Shown piece after piece: positions 1 through 7,184 of a DNA stretch of 13,307 bases. The position numbers and the translations under genes are program-made. Source of the DNA: an uncultured Faecalibacterium sp. (GTDB lineage Bacteria; Bacillota; Clostridia; Oscillospirales; Ruminococcaceae); the NCBI GenBank assembly GCA_934518555.1, contig CAKSXW010000052.1, positions 1-13,307 of the forward strand. Reading direction: 5' to 3'. Every line of letters begins with the position of its first letter. The stretch's first letter is position 1. The notes beneath the pieces are model-generated. The model was not told the origin of the DNA, ran no database searches, and worked only from the letters and a program-made list of their open reading frames with translations.

Positions 1-686
1 TCTCCCACGTCATCGACTCCCTCAGTGCCATCAAGTACGCCAAGGTAAAGGTGATCCGGGACGAAAGCGGCCTGGCCACCGGCTTTGAGACGGAAGGCGA
101 CTTCCCCAAGTACGGCAACGACGACGACCGTGCCGATGAGATCGGTGTGTGGCTGCTGAAGACCTTCCTGGAGATGATCAAAAAGCGTCATACCTACCGC
201 AACTCTGAGGCCACCACCTCCATCCTCACCATCACCTCCAACGTGGTGTACGGCAAGTACACCGGCGCACTGCCGGACGGCCGTGCTGCCTTTACCCCCT
301 TTGCCCCCGGTGCTACCCCCAGCTACGGCGCAGAGCAGAACGGCCTGCTGGCCTCTCTGAACTCGGTGGCCAAGCTGCCCTACCACTGGGCTCTGGACGG
401 CATTTCCAACACCCAGACCGTGAACCCCGAGGCTCTGGGCCACAGCGAGGGCGAGCGTGTGGAGAACCTGGTGCAGGTGCTGGACGGCTACTTTGACCAG
501 GGTGCTCACCACCTGAACGTCAACGTCTTTGGCAAGGAGAAGCTGCTGGACGCCATGGAGCACCCGGAGAAGGAGGAGTACGCCAACTTCACCATCCGTG
601 TTTCCGGCTACGCCGTTAAGTTCATTGACCTGACCCGGGAGCAGCAGCTGGACGTGCTGGCCCGTACCTGCCATGGAACCCTGTAA
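1..686 (+). CDS. pflB: Formate acetyltransferase (pyruvate formate-lyase), C-terminal part
   Basis: This cytoplasmic glycyl-radical enzyme converts pyruvate and CoA to acetyl-CoA and formate during anaerobic fermentation. Only the last 227 residues are in the window (reading frame from base 3); the gene starts upstream, so the catalytic Cys-Cys pair is not visible. The visible part aligns from memory with E. coli [15 protein letters not shown] at the start, then [24 protein letters not shown], and near the end the glycine-radical motif RVSGYAV, whose glycine codon is 606-608. Only about 25 residues follow the radical glycine, the usual distance for PFL. The last 14 bases overlap the start of the activating-enzyme gene, which supports PFL over other glycyl-radical enzymes such as glycerol dehydratase or choline lyase. 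Identity is secure; the upstream promoter cannot be seen. Confidence 0.97.
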   Translation, partial: SHVIDSLSAIKYAKVKVIRDESGLATGFETEGDFPKYGNDDDRADEIGVWLLKTFLEMIKKRHTYRNSEATTSILTITSNVVYGKYTGALPDGRAAFTPFAPGATPSYGAEQNGLLASLNSVAKLPYHWALDGISNTQTVNPEALGHSEGERVENLVQVLDGYFDQGAHHLNVNVFGKEKLLDAMEHPEKEEYANFTIRVSGYAVKFIDLTREQQLDVLARTCHGTL

Positions 687-1425
687 GACCCTGGGGTATG
701 TCCACTCCCTGGAATCCTTTGGGTCTGTGGACGGCCCCGGCGTCCGCTTTGTGGTGTTTTTGCAGGGGTGCGCCCTCCGGTGCAAATACTGCCACAACCC
801 CGAGACCTGGGCAGAGGGCGGCACCCCCTGGACCCCGGAGCAGCTGTTCCAGAAGGTGTGGCGTTACCGGAACTACTGGGGCAAAAAGGGAGGCATCACC
901 GTCAGCGGCGGCGAACCGCTGCGGCAGATGGACTTTCTCACCGAGTTTTTTGCCCTGGCCCGGTCCAAGGGGGTCCACACGGCCCTGGACACCGCCGGGC
1001 AGCCCTTCCGGCCCGACGACCCGGCCTATCTGGCCCGGTTCGACCAGCTCATGGCCCACACCAGCCTGGTGATCCTGGACCTGAAGGAGATGGACCCGGA
1101 GCGTCATCGGCAGCTCACCGGCAAGGACAACGGCAACATCCTGGCCATGGCCCGGCACATCTCGGACCTGGGGGTGCCCCTGTGGATCCGCCATGTGCTG
1201 GTGCCCGGCCTGACGGACGATGAAGCCGGCCTTGCCCAGATGGCAGAGTTCCTCCGCTCCCTAAAGACCGTAGAGCGGGTGGAAGTGCTGCCCTACCACA
1301 CCCTGGGGCTGTTCAAGTGGCAGAAGCTGGGCATCCCCTACCCTCTGCCGGAGGCTGTGCCCCCTACAGCGGAGCAGGTCCAGCGTGCCGAGGCCCTGTT
1401 GGAAGTCCACCGCTGGCCCGGCTGA
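673..1425 (+). CDS. pflA: Pyruvate formate-lyase activating enzyme (radical SAM)
   Basis: This radical SAM enzyme abstracts a hydrogen from the C-terminal glycine of PFL to make the active glycyl radical, using a 4Fe-4S cluster and S-adenosylmethionine. The 250 residues match the usual length (E. coli 246). Visible motifs are [11 protein letters not shown] at 16-26, the cluster motif C33-x3-C37-x2-C40 (CALRCKYC), the SAM-binding GGE at 79-81, DLK at 136-138, WIRHVLVPG at 171-179 and LPYHTLG at 206-212. The ATG at 673 lies inside the end of pflB in another frame, giving a 14-base overlap. No strong Shine-Dalgarno precedes it, so translation is probably coupled to pflB. The single-domain build, without an extra ferredoxin-like cluster insert, fits a PFL-type activase rather than one for glycerol dehydratase or other glycyl-radical enzymes. 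An intrinsic terminator follows 22 bases after the stop. Confidence 0.97.
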   Translation: MEPCKTLGYVHSLESFGSVDGPGVRFVVFLQGCALRCKYCHNPETWAEGGTPWTPEQLFQKVWRYRNYWGKKGGITVSGGEPLRQMDFLTEFFALARSKGVHTALDTAGQPFRPDDPAYLARFDQLMAHTSLVILDLKEMDPERHRQLTGKDNGNILAMARHISDLGVPLWIRHVLVPGLTDDEAGLAQMAEFLRSLKTVERVEVLPYHTLGLFKWQKLGIPYPLPEAVPPTAEQVQRAEALLEVHRWPG

Positions 1426-1447
1426 GCCCCCATCCTTCATCCTTTTT

Positions 1448-1484
1448 CCGCCCCTGGCCCTGTGCCGGGGGCGGTTCTTTTTTT
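1448..1484 (+). terminator. Intrinsic terminator of the pfl genes
   Basis: An 11-base-pair stem with one G-T wobble (arms 1448-1458 CCGCCCCTGGC and 1464-1474 GCCGGGGGCGG) closes a 5-base loop. It is followed directly by a T-rich tract at 1475-1484. It sits 22 bases after the pflA stop and so ends the pflB-pflA transcript and insulates the clpB promoter. Confidence 0.88.
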
Positions 1485-1507
1485 GCCCGAGCCGGAATTG
1501 CAAATTT

Positions 1508-1519
1508 TTTGTGAATTGC
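1508..1519 (+). repeat. Shared intergenic motif, copy 1
   Basis: The 12-mer TTTGTGAATTGC lies 21 bases upstream of the clpB -35 element. The identical 12-mer occurs on the other strand at 12139-12150 over the liv promoter, and a 10-base core recurs at 12266-12275. TTGTGAA equals one arm of the Rex operator consensus, but there is no proper opposite arm here (only TTC in register). Its function is unknown. Confidence 0.35.
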
Positions 1520-1540
1520 TTCTGCAGCCCGGTTTTCCCC

Positions 1541-1569
1541 TTGACAAGGCCAGGGCTTTGGAGTATATT
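1541..1569 (+). promoter_or_regulatory. Sigma-A-type promoter of clpB
   Basis: A perfect -35 TTGACA (1541-1546), a 17-base spacer and the -10 TATATT (1564-1569) point toward clpB. The predicted transcription start, about base 1576, falls inside the CIRCE operator that begins two bases after the -10. This is the usual geometry for HrcA repression. Confidence 0.85.
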
Positions 1570-1570
1570 T

Positions 1571-1597
1571 TTAGCAGTCGAACAGATAGAGTGCTAA
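1571..1597 (+). promoter_or_regulatory. CIRCE operator (HrcA binding site)
   Basis: The inverted repeat has left arm TTAGCAGTC (1571-1579), a 9-base spacer and right arm GAGTGCTAA (1589-1597). The CIRCE consensus is TTAGCACTC-N9-GAGTGCTAA, so 17 of 18 arm positions match; the one deviation is G for C at position 7 of the left arm. HrcA with GroEL help represses from CIRCE in many bacteria and releases on heat shock. The site starts right after the -10 box, so bound HrcA would block initiation. No hrcA gene is in the window. Confidence 0.92.
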
Positions 1598-1636
1598 CGC
1601 AGCACAAACCAGTCCGGCAGGAGGTGCACAAACTTT

Positions 1637-1699
1637 ATGATACGTTATTTAAAAGGCATCCGCTTCTGGTTCTGTGGCCTCCCGGCCCGGAGCTGTTAG
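1637..1699 (+). CDS. Candidate 20-residue leader peptide in the clpB 5' leader
   Basis: A full AGGAGGT Shine-Dalgarno at 1619-1625 has no gene attached unless it serves the ATG at 1637. That ATG opens a 20-codon ORF, beginning MIRYLKGIRFWFCGL and ending at TAG 1697-1699. The peptide would be basic and hydrophobic, with one Trp and two Cys. The spacing from AGGAGG to ATG is 12 bases, longer than ideal, which lowers confidence. Its stop codon sits inside the left arm of the second CIRCE-like dyad, and clpB follows 59 bases later. I do not recognise the peptide. It could be a regulatory leader ORF, a ribosome landing site that stabilises the mRNA, or chance. Confidence 0.3.
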   Translation: MIRYLKGIRFWFCGLPARSC

Positions 1700-1722
1700 C
1701 AGAGCGCCTGTCCGTCCGCTAA
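1696..1722 (+). promoter_or_regulatory. Degenerate second CIRCE-like dyad
   Basis: The arms TTAGCAGAG (1696-1704) and GTCCGCTAA (1714-1722) are separated by 9 bases, the exact CIRCE geometry of 27 bases. The outer five bases of both arms are perfect (TTAGC and GCTAA), and 12 of 18 arm positions match the consensus. The left arm shares TTAGCAG with the full CIRCE 125 bases upstream. It may be a weak auxiliary HrcA site or a decayed copy; the inner arm bases do not pair well. Confidence 0.35.
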
Positions 1723-1758
1723 ATCACAACCTTCCGGTATGAATGGAGGCTTGACTTT

Positions 1759-4371
1759 ATGAATACCAATCAATATACCCAAAAGACCCTGGAGGCTTTG
1801 CAGGCAGCCCAGCAGCTGGCTGTGGAGTACCAGCACAACGCCTTGGAGCCGGAGCATCTGCTCCACGCCCTGGCAGCCCAGGAGCAGGGGCTGATCCCGC
1901 AGTTGCTCCAGAAACTTAACGTGGACCCCGGCAGCTTTGCCGCTGCTGTGGCAGAAAAACTGTCGGCCATGCCCCGGGTCTCCGGCTCTGGCCGTGACCC
2001 CGACAAGGTCTATATCTCCCAGGCCACCGACAAGGTCCTGAGTGCTGCCGCCCGAGAGGCCAAGGCCATGAAGGACGAGTACGTCAGCGTGGAGCATCTG
2101 TTCCTGGGCTTGCTGGATGAGCCCACCCAGAACACCTCGGAGCTGTTCCGGGCCTTCAACCTCAAAAAGGACGCCTTTTTGCAGCAGCTTACGGCTGTCC
2201 GGGGCAACCAGCGTGTGACCACCGATAACCCGGAGGACACCTACAACGCCCTGCAGAAGTACGGCCAGGACCTGGTGGAGCTGGCCCGTAAACAGAAGCT
2301 GGACCCGGTGATCGGCCGTGATCAGGAGATCCGCAATGTGATCCGGATCCTGTCCCGTAAGACCAAGAACAACCCCTGCCTCATCGGTGAGCCCGGCGTT
2401 GGTAAAACCGCCATCGCCGAGGGCCTGGCCCAGCGGATCGTCCGGGGGGATGTGCCGGAAAACCTGAAGGACCGCACCGTGTTCAGCCTGGACATGGGTG
2501 CCCTGGTGGCCGGTGCCAAGTACCGGGGCGAGTTTGAGGAACGCTTAAAGAGCGTGCTCAACGAGGTAAAAAAGAGCGAGGGCAAGATCATCCTCTTTAT
2601 TGATGAGCTCCACACCATCGTGGGTGCCGGCAAGACCGACGGTGCCATGGACGCAGGCAACCTGCTGAAGCCTATGCTGGCCCGGGGCGAGCTGCACTGC
2701 ATCGGTGCCACCACCCTGGACGAGTACCGCCAGTATATCGAGAAGGACCCGGCCCTGGAGCGTCGGTTCCAGCCGGTGCAGGTGGATGAGCCTACGGTGG
2801 AGGACACCATCTCCATCCTGCGTGGCCTGAAGGAGCGGTACGAGGTGTTCCACGGCGTGAAGATCAACGACAGTGCCCTCATCGCCGCCGCTACTCTTTC
2901 CGACCGCTACATCACCGATCGGTTCCTGCCGGATAAGGCCATCGACCTGGTGGATGAGGCCTGCGCCATGATCAAGACTGAGATGGACAGTATGCCCAGC
3001 GAGATGGATGATCTGGCCCACCGCATCACCCAGCTGCAGATCGAGCAGGTGAGCCTGAAAAAGGAGACCGATGCCCTGAGCCAGAGCCGCCTGAAGGACC
3101 TGGAAAAGGAGCTGGCAGAGCTGCAGGATAAGTTCCGCAGCATGAAGGCTAAGTGGGAGAACGAGAAGAACGCCATCGGCAAGGTCCAGACCCTGCGAGA
3201 GCAGATCGAGCACACCAACGCCGAAATCGAAAAGGCCCAGCGTGAGTACGACCTGAACAAGGCCGCCGAGCTGAAGTACGGCAAACTGCCCCAGCTGCAG
3301 AAACAGCTGGAGGAGGAAGAAAAGGTAGCCGCTGCCAAAAAAGAGGACAGCCTGCTGCGGGACCGTGTCACCGACGAGGAGATCGCCCGGATCGTGGCCC
3401 GTTGGACCGGCATCCCTGTGGAGAAGCTGGTGGAAGGCGAGCGTGAGAAGCTGCTGCACCTGGACGACGTGCTGCACCAGCGTGTCATTGGCCAGGACGA
3501 GGCCGTGACCAAGGTCAGCGAGGCCATCCTCCGCAGCCGTGCCGGCATCGCCAACCCCAACCGCCCCATCGGCAGCTTCCTGTTCCTGGGCCCCACCGGC
3601 GTAGGCAAGACCGAGCTGGCCAAAGCCCTGGCCCAGGCCCTGTTTGACGATGAGCGCAACATGGTGCGGATCGACATGACCGAATACATGGAGAAGTTCA
3701 GCGTCAGCCGCCTCATCGGTGCGCCTCCGGGATACGTGGGCTACGAGGAGGGCGGCCAGCTGACCGAGGCTGTGCGCCGGAAACCCTACAGTGTGGTGCT
3801 GTTCGATGAGGTGGAAAAAGCCCACCCCGATGTGTTCAACATCCTGCTGCAGGTGCTGGACGACGGCCGCATCACCGACAGCCAGGGCCGTACCGTGGAC
3901 TTCAAGAACACGGTGATCATCCTCACTTCCAACCTGGGCAGTGACATCATCCTGAACGATCTGGAGCAGCGCCGGGCACAGGGCTCCAACGAGCTGAGCC
4001 AGGAGGCAAAGCACCAGATCGACCTGCTGCTCAAGAGCAAGTTCCGCCCGGAGTTCCTGAACCGCCTGGACGAGATCGTGTACTACAAGAGCCTTACCAA
4101 GGACGAGATGCGCCAGATCGTGGACCTGCAGCTGCAGGATCTGCGGAACCGTATGGAAGAAGGCAAACACCTGAAGCTGGAGGTCACCACCGCCGCCAAG
4201 GACTTTATCATTGATTCGGCCTACGACAGCGTTTACGGTGCCCGGCCCATCAAGCGGTTCATCCAGAGCCGTGTGGAGACCCTCATCGCCAAGGCTATCA
4301 TCCAGGGCAGCTACACCGAGGGCAACACCCTGACGGTGGACTGCGAAAACGGCACCCTGGTGCTCCGTTAA
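1759..4371 (+). CDS. clpB: ATP-dependent chaperone ClpB (Hsp100 disaggregase)
   Basis: ClpB is a cytoplasmic hexameric AAA+ machine that, with DnaK, pulls polypeptides out of aggregates after heat stress. At 870 residues it has normal full length. The order is: double Clp-N domain (about 1-150); NBD1 with Walker A GEPGVGKT (210-217, K216), pore-loop KYRG with Y255, Walker B ILFIDE (catalytic E283) and arginine fingers R335/R336; the coiled-coil middle domain (about 415-540), diagnostic of ClpB rather than ClpC or ClpA; NBD2 with Walker A GPTGVGKT (611-618, K617), pore tyrosine in GYVG (Y659), Walker B VLFDE (E684), arginine finger R769 and sensor-2 GAR (R829). There is no IGF/IGL-type ClpP-docking loop that I can see, as expected. 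The ATG at 1759 follows GGAGG (1745-1749) with 9-base spacing. Regulation is probably by HrcA through CIRCE. The gene looks monocistronic. Confidence 0.98.
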   Translation: MNTNQYTQKTLEALQAAQQLAVEYQHNALEPEHLLHALAAQEQGLIPQLLQKLNVDPGSFAAAVAEKLSAMPRVSGSGRDPDKVYISQATDKVLSAAAREAKAMKDEYVSVEHLFLGLLDEPTQNTSELFRAFNLKKDAFLQQLTAVRGNQRVTTDNPEDTYNALQKYGQDLVELARKQKLDPVIGRDQEIRNVIRILSRKTKNNPCLIGEPGVGKTAIAEGLAQRIVRGDVPENLKDRTVFSLDMGALVAGAKYRGEFEERLKSVLNEVKKSEGKIILFIDELHTIVGAGKTDGAMDAGNLLKPMLARGELHCIGATTLDEYRQYIEKDPALERRFQPVQVDEPTVEDTISILRGLKERYEVFHGVKINDSALIAAATLSDRYITDRFLPDKAIDLVDEACAMIKTEMDSMPSEMDDLAHRITQLQIEQVSLKKETDALSQSRLKDLEKELAELQDKFRSMKAKWENEKNAIGKVQTLREQIEHTNAEIEKAQREYDLNKAAELKYGKLPQLQKQLEEEEKVAAAKKEDSLLRDRVTDEEIARIVARWTGIPVEKLVEGEREKLLHLDDVLHQRVIGQDEAVTKVSEAILRSRAGIANPNRPIGSFLFLGPTGVGKTELAKALAQALFDDERNMVRIDMTEYMEKFSVSRLIGAPPGYVGYEEGGQLTEAVRRKPYSVVLFDEVEKAHPDVFNILLQVLDDGRITDSQGRTVDFKNTVIILTSNLGSDIILNDLEQRRAQGSNELSQEAKHQIDLLLKSKFRPEFLNRLDEIVYYKSLTKDEMRQIVDLQLQDLRNRMEEGKHLKLEVTTAAKDFIIDSAYDSVYGARPIKRFIQSRVETLIAKAIIQGSYTEGNTLTVDCENGTLVLR

Positions 4372-4413
4372 AGGGATTTTACCAGATTTTGACCCGGTGT
4401 GCAGGCCGGATGC

Positions 4414-4442
4414 TTGCACCACCGTAAGGAATATGGTATTAT
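4414..4442 (+). promoter_or_regulatory. Promoter for the CorC-like gene
   Basis: TTGCAC (4414-4419), a 17-base spacer and TATTAT (4437-4442) make a good sigma-A match 43 bases after the clpB stop. The predicted start is near 4449, which gives a leader of about 150 nucleotides. No better promoter is visible between here and the gene. The predicted transcript begins only about 8 bases before a terminator-type hairpin. Confidence 0.6.
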
Positions 4443-4456
4443 AAGAAATAACATTG

Positions 4457-4501
4457 ATGTGCTTTTCATCGCAGAATGGCAACGATGGAAAGCACATTTT
4501 T
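4457..4501 (+). terminator. Terminator-type hairpin (clpB terminator or leader attenuator)
   Basis: The arms 4457-4471 and 4483-4497 pair over 15 positions with one G-T wobble, around an 11-base loop, and are followed by a run of five T (4497-4501). By structure this is an intrinsic terminator for + strand transcription and could end clpB mRNA. It also lies immediately downstream of the predicted promoter of the next gene, so it could terminate that transcript early. The base TCATCGC in the left arm (4466-4472) can also pair with GCGATGA at 4543-4549, but that segment is made after the terminator. Confidence 0.7.
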
Positions 4502-4597
4502 GTATGTACGAAAGTTTAATCCAAAACCCTCCCAGGCCCACAGCGATGACTGAGAGGGTAAAATCAAAACAGAAAGTTGAGTGTGATTTTCCTCTTT

Positions 4598-5902
4598 ATG
4601 GACGATGGCAGTATGACGCTTATTGCAGCGCTGGTGATCCTGGTGGCTTTTTCCGCCTTTTTCTCCGCTTCCGAGACCGCTTTTTCTTCCCTGAATCAGA
4701 TCCGCCTGAAAAGCCGTGCCGAGGACGGCGACGGCTCTGCCGCCCGGGTGCTGGCCTTGTCGGAAAAATACGACAAGCTGCTTTCCACCATCCTCATCGG
4801 CAACAACATCGTGAACATCGGCGCCGCCTCCATCGGCACCATCCTTTTCAGCCGCTGGCTGGGCCAGGAACGGGGCGCTACCGTGTCCACCATGGTGCTG
4901 ACGGTGGTGGTGCTGATCTTTGGCGAGGTGACCCCCAAGAGCCTGGCCAAGGAGATGCCGGAGACCATTGCCACCGCAGTGTCCCCGGCTCTGAACCTGC
5001 TGATGATGCTGTTCACCCCCTTGAACTGGCTGTTCACCCAGTGGAAAAAGCTGCTGGGCCATTTTGTCCATAGCAGCGAGGAGGACACCATCACCGAGGG
5101 CGAGCTGATAACCATGGTCAGCGAGGCAGAAAACGACGGCGAACTGACAGACCGGGAAAGCCAGCTGATCCGCAGTGCCATCGAGTTTGACGACGTAGAG
5201 GTGGAGGAGATCCTGACCCCCCGTGTGGACGTGATCGCCGTGGAGGACGACACCCCCCTGGACGAAGTGGCCCGGGCCTTTGCGGAATCCGGCTACTCCC
5301 GTCTGCCGGTGTACCACGGCACCATCGACAACATCATTGGCGTGGTACATGAAAAGGACTTTTACCTCTCCCGGCTGAAGAAGAACCCCACTCTGGAAGA
5401 CCTGGTGACCCCCACCCTGTACACCACCGGTTCCACCCAGATCTCCCAGCTGCTCCGCACCCTGCGGGAGCAGCATCATCACATGGCTGTGGTGGTGGAC
5501 GAGTACGGCGGCACCGAAGGCATCATCACCCTGGAGGACATCCTGGAGGAGCTTGTAGGCGAGATCTGGGACGAGCACGACGAGGAGACCGAGGACTTCC
5601 GCAAGCAGTCTGACGGCAGCTGGATCGTGCTGGGCAGTGCCAACGTGGACGACCTGTACGAGACCCTGGGCCTGCCGGAGGACGAGGATATCGACTCCAA
5701 CACCGTCAACGGCCTGGTGCAGGAAAAGACCTGCCACCTGCCCAAGGTAGGCGATCGGTTCACCCTGGGGGATTACGACGGCGTGGTGACACGCACCGCC
5801 AAGCGCCGGGTCACCGAGGTACGCCTGACCCCCGTGGAAAAGGCCGACCCCAAAAAGGACGAGGACGAAAAGAACCACTTCGGCCGCACCACTTCTAAAT
5901 AA
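4598..5902 (+). CDS. HlyC/CorC (DUF21-CBS-CorC_HlyC) membrane transporter-associated protein
   Basis: This is a 434-residue protein of the CNNM/CorC group, which is linked to Mg2+ (and other divalent cation) transport. The order is: DUF21/CNNM membrane domain (about 1-160) with hydrophobic segments near 5-25, 62-84, 95-115 and 125-148 and conserved FSASETAFSSL, GNNIVNIGAA and FGEVTPKSLA; a cytosolic CBS pair (about 204-325) with ILTPRVDV, SGYSRLPVY and VVDEYGGTEGIITLEDILEE; GEIWDEHDEE; and a CorC_HlyC domain (about 335-412), then a charged tail. Older 'hemolysin' labels are misleading. The ATG at 4598 is chosen because it fits the family N-terminus, but no Shine-Dalgarno is visible. In-frame TTG 4577, GTG 4583 or ATG 4613 are alternatives; an in-frame stop at 4559 bounds the choice. 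The actual ion is inferred from the family only. Confidence 0.93.
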   Translation: MDDGSMTLIAALVILVAFSAFFSASETAFSSLNQIRLKSRAEDGDGSAARVLALSEKYDKLLSTILIGNNIVNIGAASIGTILFSRWLGQERGATVSTMVLTVVVLIFGEVTPKSLAKEMPETIATAVSPALNLLMMLFTPLNWLFTQWKKLLGHFVHSSEEDTITEGELITMVSEAENDGELTDRESQLIRSAIEFDDVEVEEILTPRVDVIAVEDDTPLDEVARAFAESGYSRLPVYHGTIDNIIGVVHEKDFYLSRLKKNPTLEDLVTPTLYTTGSTQISQLLRTLREQHHHMAVVVDEYGGTEGIITLEDILEELVGEIWDEHDEETEDFRKQSDGSWIVLGSANVDDLYETLGLPEDEDIDSNTVNGLVQEKTCHLPKVGDRFTLGDYDGVVTRTAKRRVTEVRLTPVEKADPKKDEDEKNHFGRTTSK

Positions 5903-5906
5903 GCAC

Positions 5907-5940
5907 AAGAGCCGCTGCACATAAAGATGCAGCGGCTCTT
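5907..5940. terminator. Convergent (bidirectional) terminator
   Basis: A perfect 13-base-pair stem has arms AAGAGCCGCTGCA (5907-5919) and TGCAGCGGCTCTT (5928-5940) with an 8-base loop. It lies five bases after the CorC-like stop. On the + strand it is followed by ATTATTT, and on the - strand by a weaker GTGCTTATTT. It stands between two converging genes and probably serves both, more strongly the + strand. Confidence 0.82.
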
Positions 5941-5986
5941 ATTATTTGCTGGGCCTGCAAGGCCCTTTGCTTTTATTTTCAGGCGA

Positions 5987-7000
5987 TCACAGCAGGGGGA
6001 TACCGGCCTTGGCGCAGGCCTCTCGGGTGGCCTTATCCCAAACGCTGGCCTGGACCTCGCCAATGTGGGCACTGCCCAGCAGCAGCATACACAGGCGGCT
6101 CTGGCCGATGCCGCCGCCAATGGAATAGGGCAGCTGGCCGCTGAGCACTGCTTTGTGGAAGGGCAGGCTGCGGCGGTCATCACAGCCTGCCATGGTCAGC
6201 TGCCGGTCCATGCTCTCGGGGCTGACCCGGATGCCCATGCTGCTGAGCTCGTAGCTGCACTGCAGGGGGTCGTTCCAGAACAGCAGGTCACCGTTCAGGT
6301 CCCAATCGTCGTAGTCCGGGGCACGGCCGTCGTGGGGCTTGCCGCTCTTCAAGGGAGCACCGATCTTCATCAGGAAGGTGGTGCCGTTCTCCTTTACAAT
6401 GGCGTTCTCACGCTCTTTGGGGGTCAGGTCCGGGTACTTATCCTCCAGCTCCTGGGTGGTGATAAAGGTCACGTTAGGGGTGTGCAGGGGCAGGTCCTGC
6501 AGCTGGGGGAACATGGCGTGAAGGTTCATCTCGGTGGCGCACACTGCCGACACGATGGAGCGCACCACGCTCTTGAGGTAGGCCTCGTTGCGGTCCTCCT
6601 CGGTGATGACCTTTTCCCAGTCCCACTGGTCCACATAGATGGAGTGGAGGTTATCCAGCTCCTCGTCCCGGCGGATGGCGTTCATATCGCAGTACAGGCC
6701 CTTGCCCACATGGAAATCGTAGTCTCCCAGAGCCTGACGCTTCCACTTGGCCAGAGACTGCACCACCTGGGCCTCAATGCCGCTGTCCTTGATGTCAAAG
6801 GTCACCTTCCGCTCCACGCCGTTCAAATCGTCGTTCAGGCCGGTGGAGGCCTCCAGGAACAGCGGCGCCGACACCCGGTACAGGTTCAGGGTGGCGCACA
6901 GGGTATCGGCAAACAGCCGCTTCACCGTGCCGATGGCACGCTGGGTGTCGTACAGGTTCAGTGCCGGTGTGTAGTTTTCCGGGATGATGATCTTGCTCAT
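5987..7000 (-). CDS. asnA: Aspartate--ammonia ligase (ammonia-dependent asparagine synthetase)
   Basis: AsnA makes asparagine from aspartate, ammonia and ATP through an aspartyl-AMP intermediate. It is a cytoplasmic class II aminoacyl-tRNA-synthetase-like fold. The 337 residues are close to the E. coli length (330). Conserved blocks are SLAKWKR (82-88), [10 protein letters not shown] (120-129), RAPDYDDW (226-233), ELSSMGIRV (251-259) and GGGIGQSRL (295-303). It uses free ammonia, unlike glutamine-dependent AsnB, and has no glutaminase domain. The start ATG (7000-6998) has a TGAGGGG ribosome binding site at 7009-7015, 8 bases away. The gene has its own promoter and lies after the liv terminator, so it is transcribed separately from the liv operon although on the same strand. 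Confidence in the function is high. Confidence 0.97.
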   Translation of the reverse strand: MSKIIIPENYTPALNLYDTQRAIGTVKRLFADTLCATLNLYRVSAPLFLEASTGLNDDLNGVERKVTFDIKDSGIEAQVVQSLAKWKRQALGDYDFHVGKGLYCDMNAIRRDEELDNLHSIYVDQWDWEKVITEEDRNEAYLKSVVRSIVSAVCATEMNLHAMFPQLQDLPLHTPNVTFITTQELEDKYPDLTPKERENAIVKENGTTFLMKIGAPLKSGKPHDGRAPDYDDWDLNGDLLFWNDPLQCSYELSSMGIRVSPESMDRQLTMAGCDDRRSLPFHKAVLSGQLPYSIGGGIGQSRLCMLLLGSAHIGEVQASVWDKATREACAKAGIPLL

Positions 7001-7083
7001 AGTATTTACCCCTCATTCCATCTGGTTTTGACCCCACTTTCCCAAGCCGGGGCCCAGGTTTTTAGTGAAAAAACACTGCATCC

Positions 7084-7112
7084 ATTATGGCACAGTTTTT
7101 TACGAAAGTAAA
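7084..7112 (-). promoter_or_regulatory. Promoter of asnA
   Basis: On the - strand, TTTACT (7112-7107), a 17-base spacer and CATAAT (7089-7084) form a plausible sigma-A promoter between the liv terminator and asnA. The predicted start is near 7077, giving a leader of roughly 75 nucleotides. The leader begins with a small AGTG-T6-CACT hairpin (7064-7077). It is too short for a T-box. Confidence 0.6.
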
Positions 7113-7122
7113 GTAATAACAG

Positions 7123-7164
7123 AAAAAAGCAGTTCCGAAATACCCAAGGGCGTTTCGGAACTGC
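7123..7164 (-). terminator. Terminator of the liv operon
   Basis: On the - strand, GCAGTTCCGAAA and TTTCGGAACTGC form a perfect 12-base-pair stem (7153-7164 with 7129-7140) with a 12-base loop, followed by six T (7128-7123). It starts 20 bases after the livF stop and separates livF from asnA. Confidence 0.9.
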
Positions 7165-7184
7165 AAATCAAACTATCCTTCCTT

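Larger units (their letters stand above)
1426..1758 (+). other. Intergenic regulatory region between pflA and clpB
   Basis: This 333-base gap is clearly more AT-rich than the flanking genes in its middle part. In order it holds the pflA terminator (1448-1484), a copy of a 12-base motif shared with the liv promoter (1508-1519), a sigma-A-like promoter (1541-1569), a CIRCE operator (1571-1597), a Shine-Dalgarno at 1619-1625 with a 20-codon ORF (1637-1699), a degenerate second CIRCE-like dyad (1696-1722), and the clpB ribosome binding site GGAGG at 1745-1749. The implied clpB leader is about 180 nucleotides, long for a simple heat-shock gene. The segment 1620-1624 (GGAGG) can pair with CCTCC at 1678-1682, so the small ORF's ribosome binding site could be hidden in a hairpin. 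Confidence 0.75.

Noticed and set aside
1739..1762. Seven-codon ORF whose stop overlaps the clpB ATG (ATGA)
   Set aside because: It has no ribosome binding site, and the overlap arises from the bases around the clpB start; most likely chance.
2545..4497. 650-codon open frame antisense to clpB, and similar antisense frames at 622-1194, 4466-5920, 5927-7111, 7065-8945, 8461-9822, 9737-10705 and 10856-12031
   Set aside because: All are in codon register with well-recognised sense genes, their translations are rich in His/Gln/Gly/Leu/Val repeats typical of reverse-complemented GC-rich code, and none has family features. They follow from avoidance of TTA/CTA/TCA codons.
4399..5073. 224-codon + strand open frame overlapping the start of the CorC-like gene
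   Set aside because: It is out of frame with the recognised CorC-like protein, and its translation (Arg/His/Gly/Pro-rich) matches no family; a frame shadow.
5951..5965. GGGCC-N5-GGCCC hairpin downstream of asnA
   Set aside because: The stem is only 5 base pairs and has no T tract; the adjacent 13-base-pair convergent hairpin is the better terminator.
7001..7083. Possible T-box or riboswitch in the asnA leader
   Set aside because: The leader is only about 75 nucleotides, with no T-box sequence or antiterminator/terminator pair.
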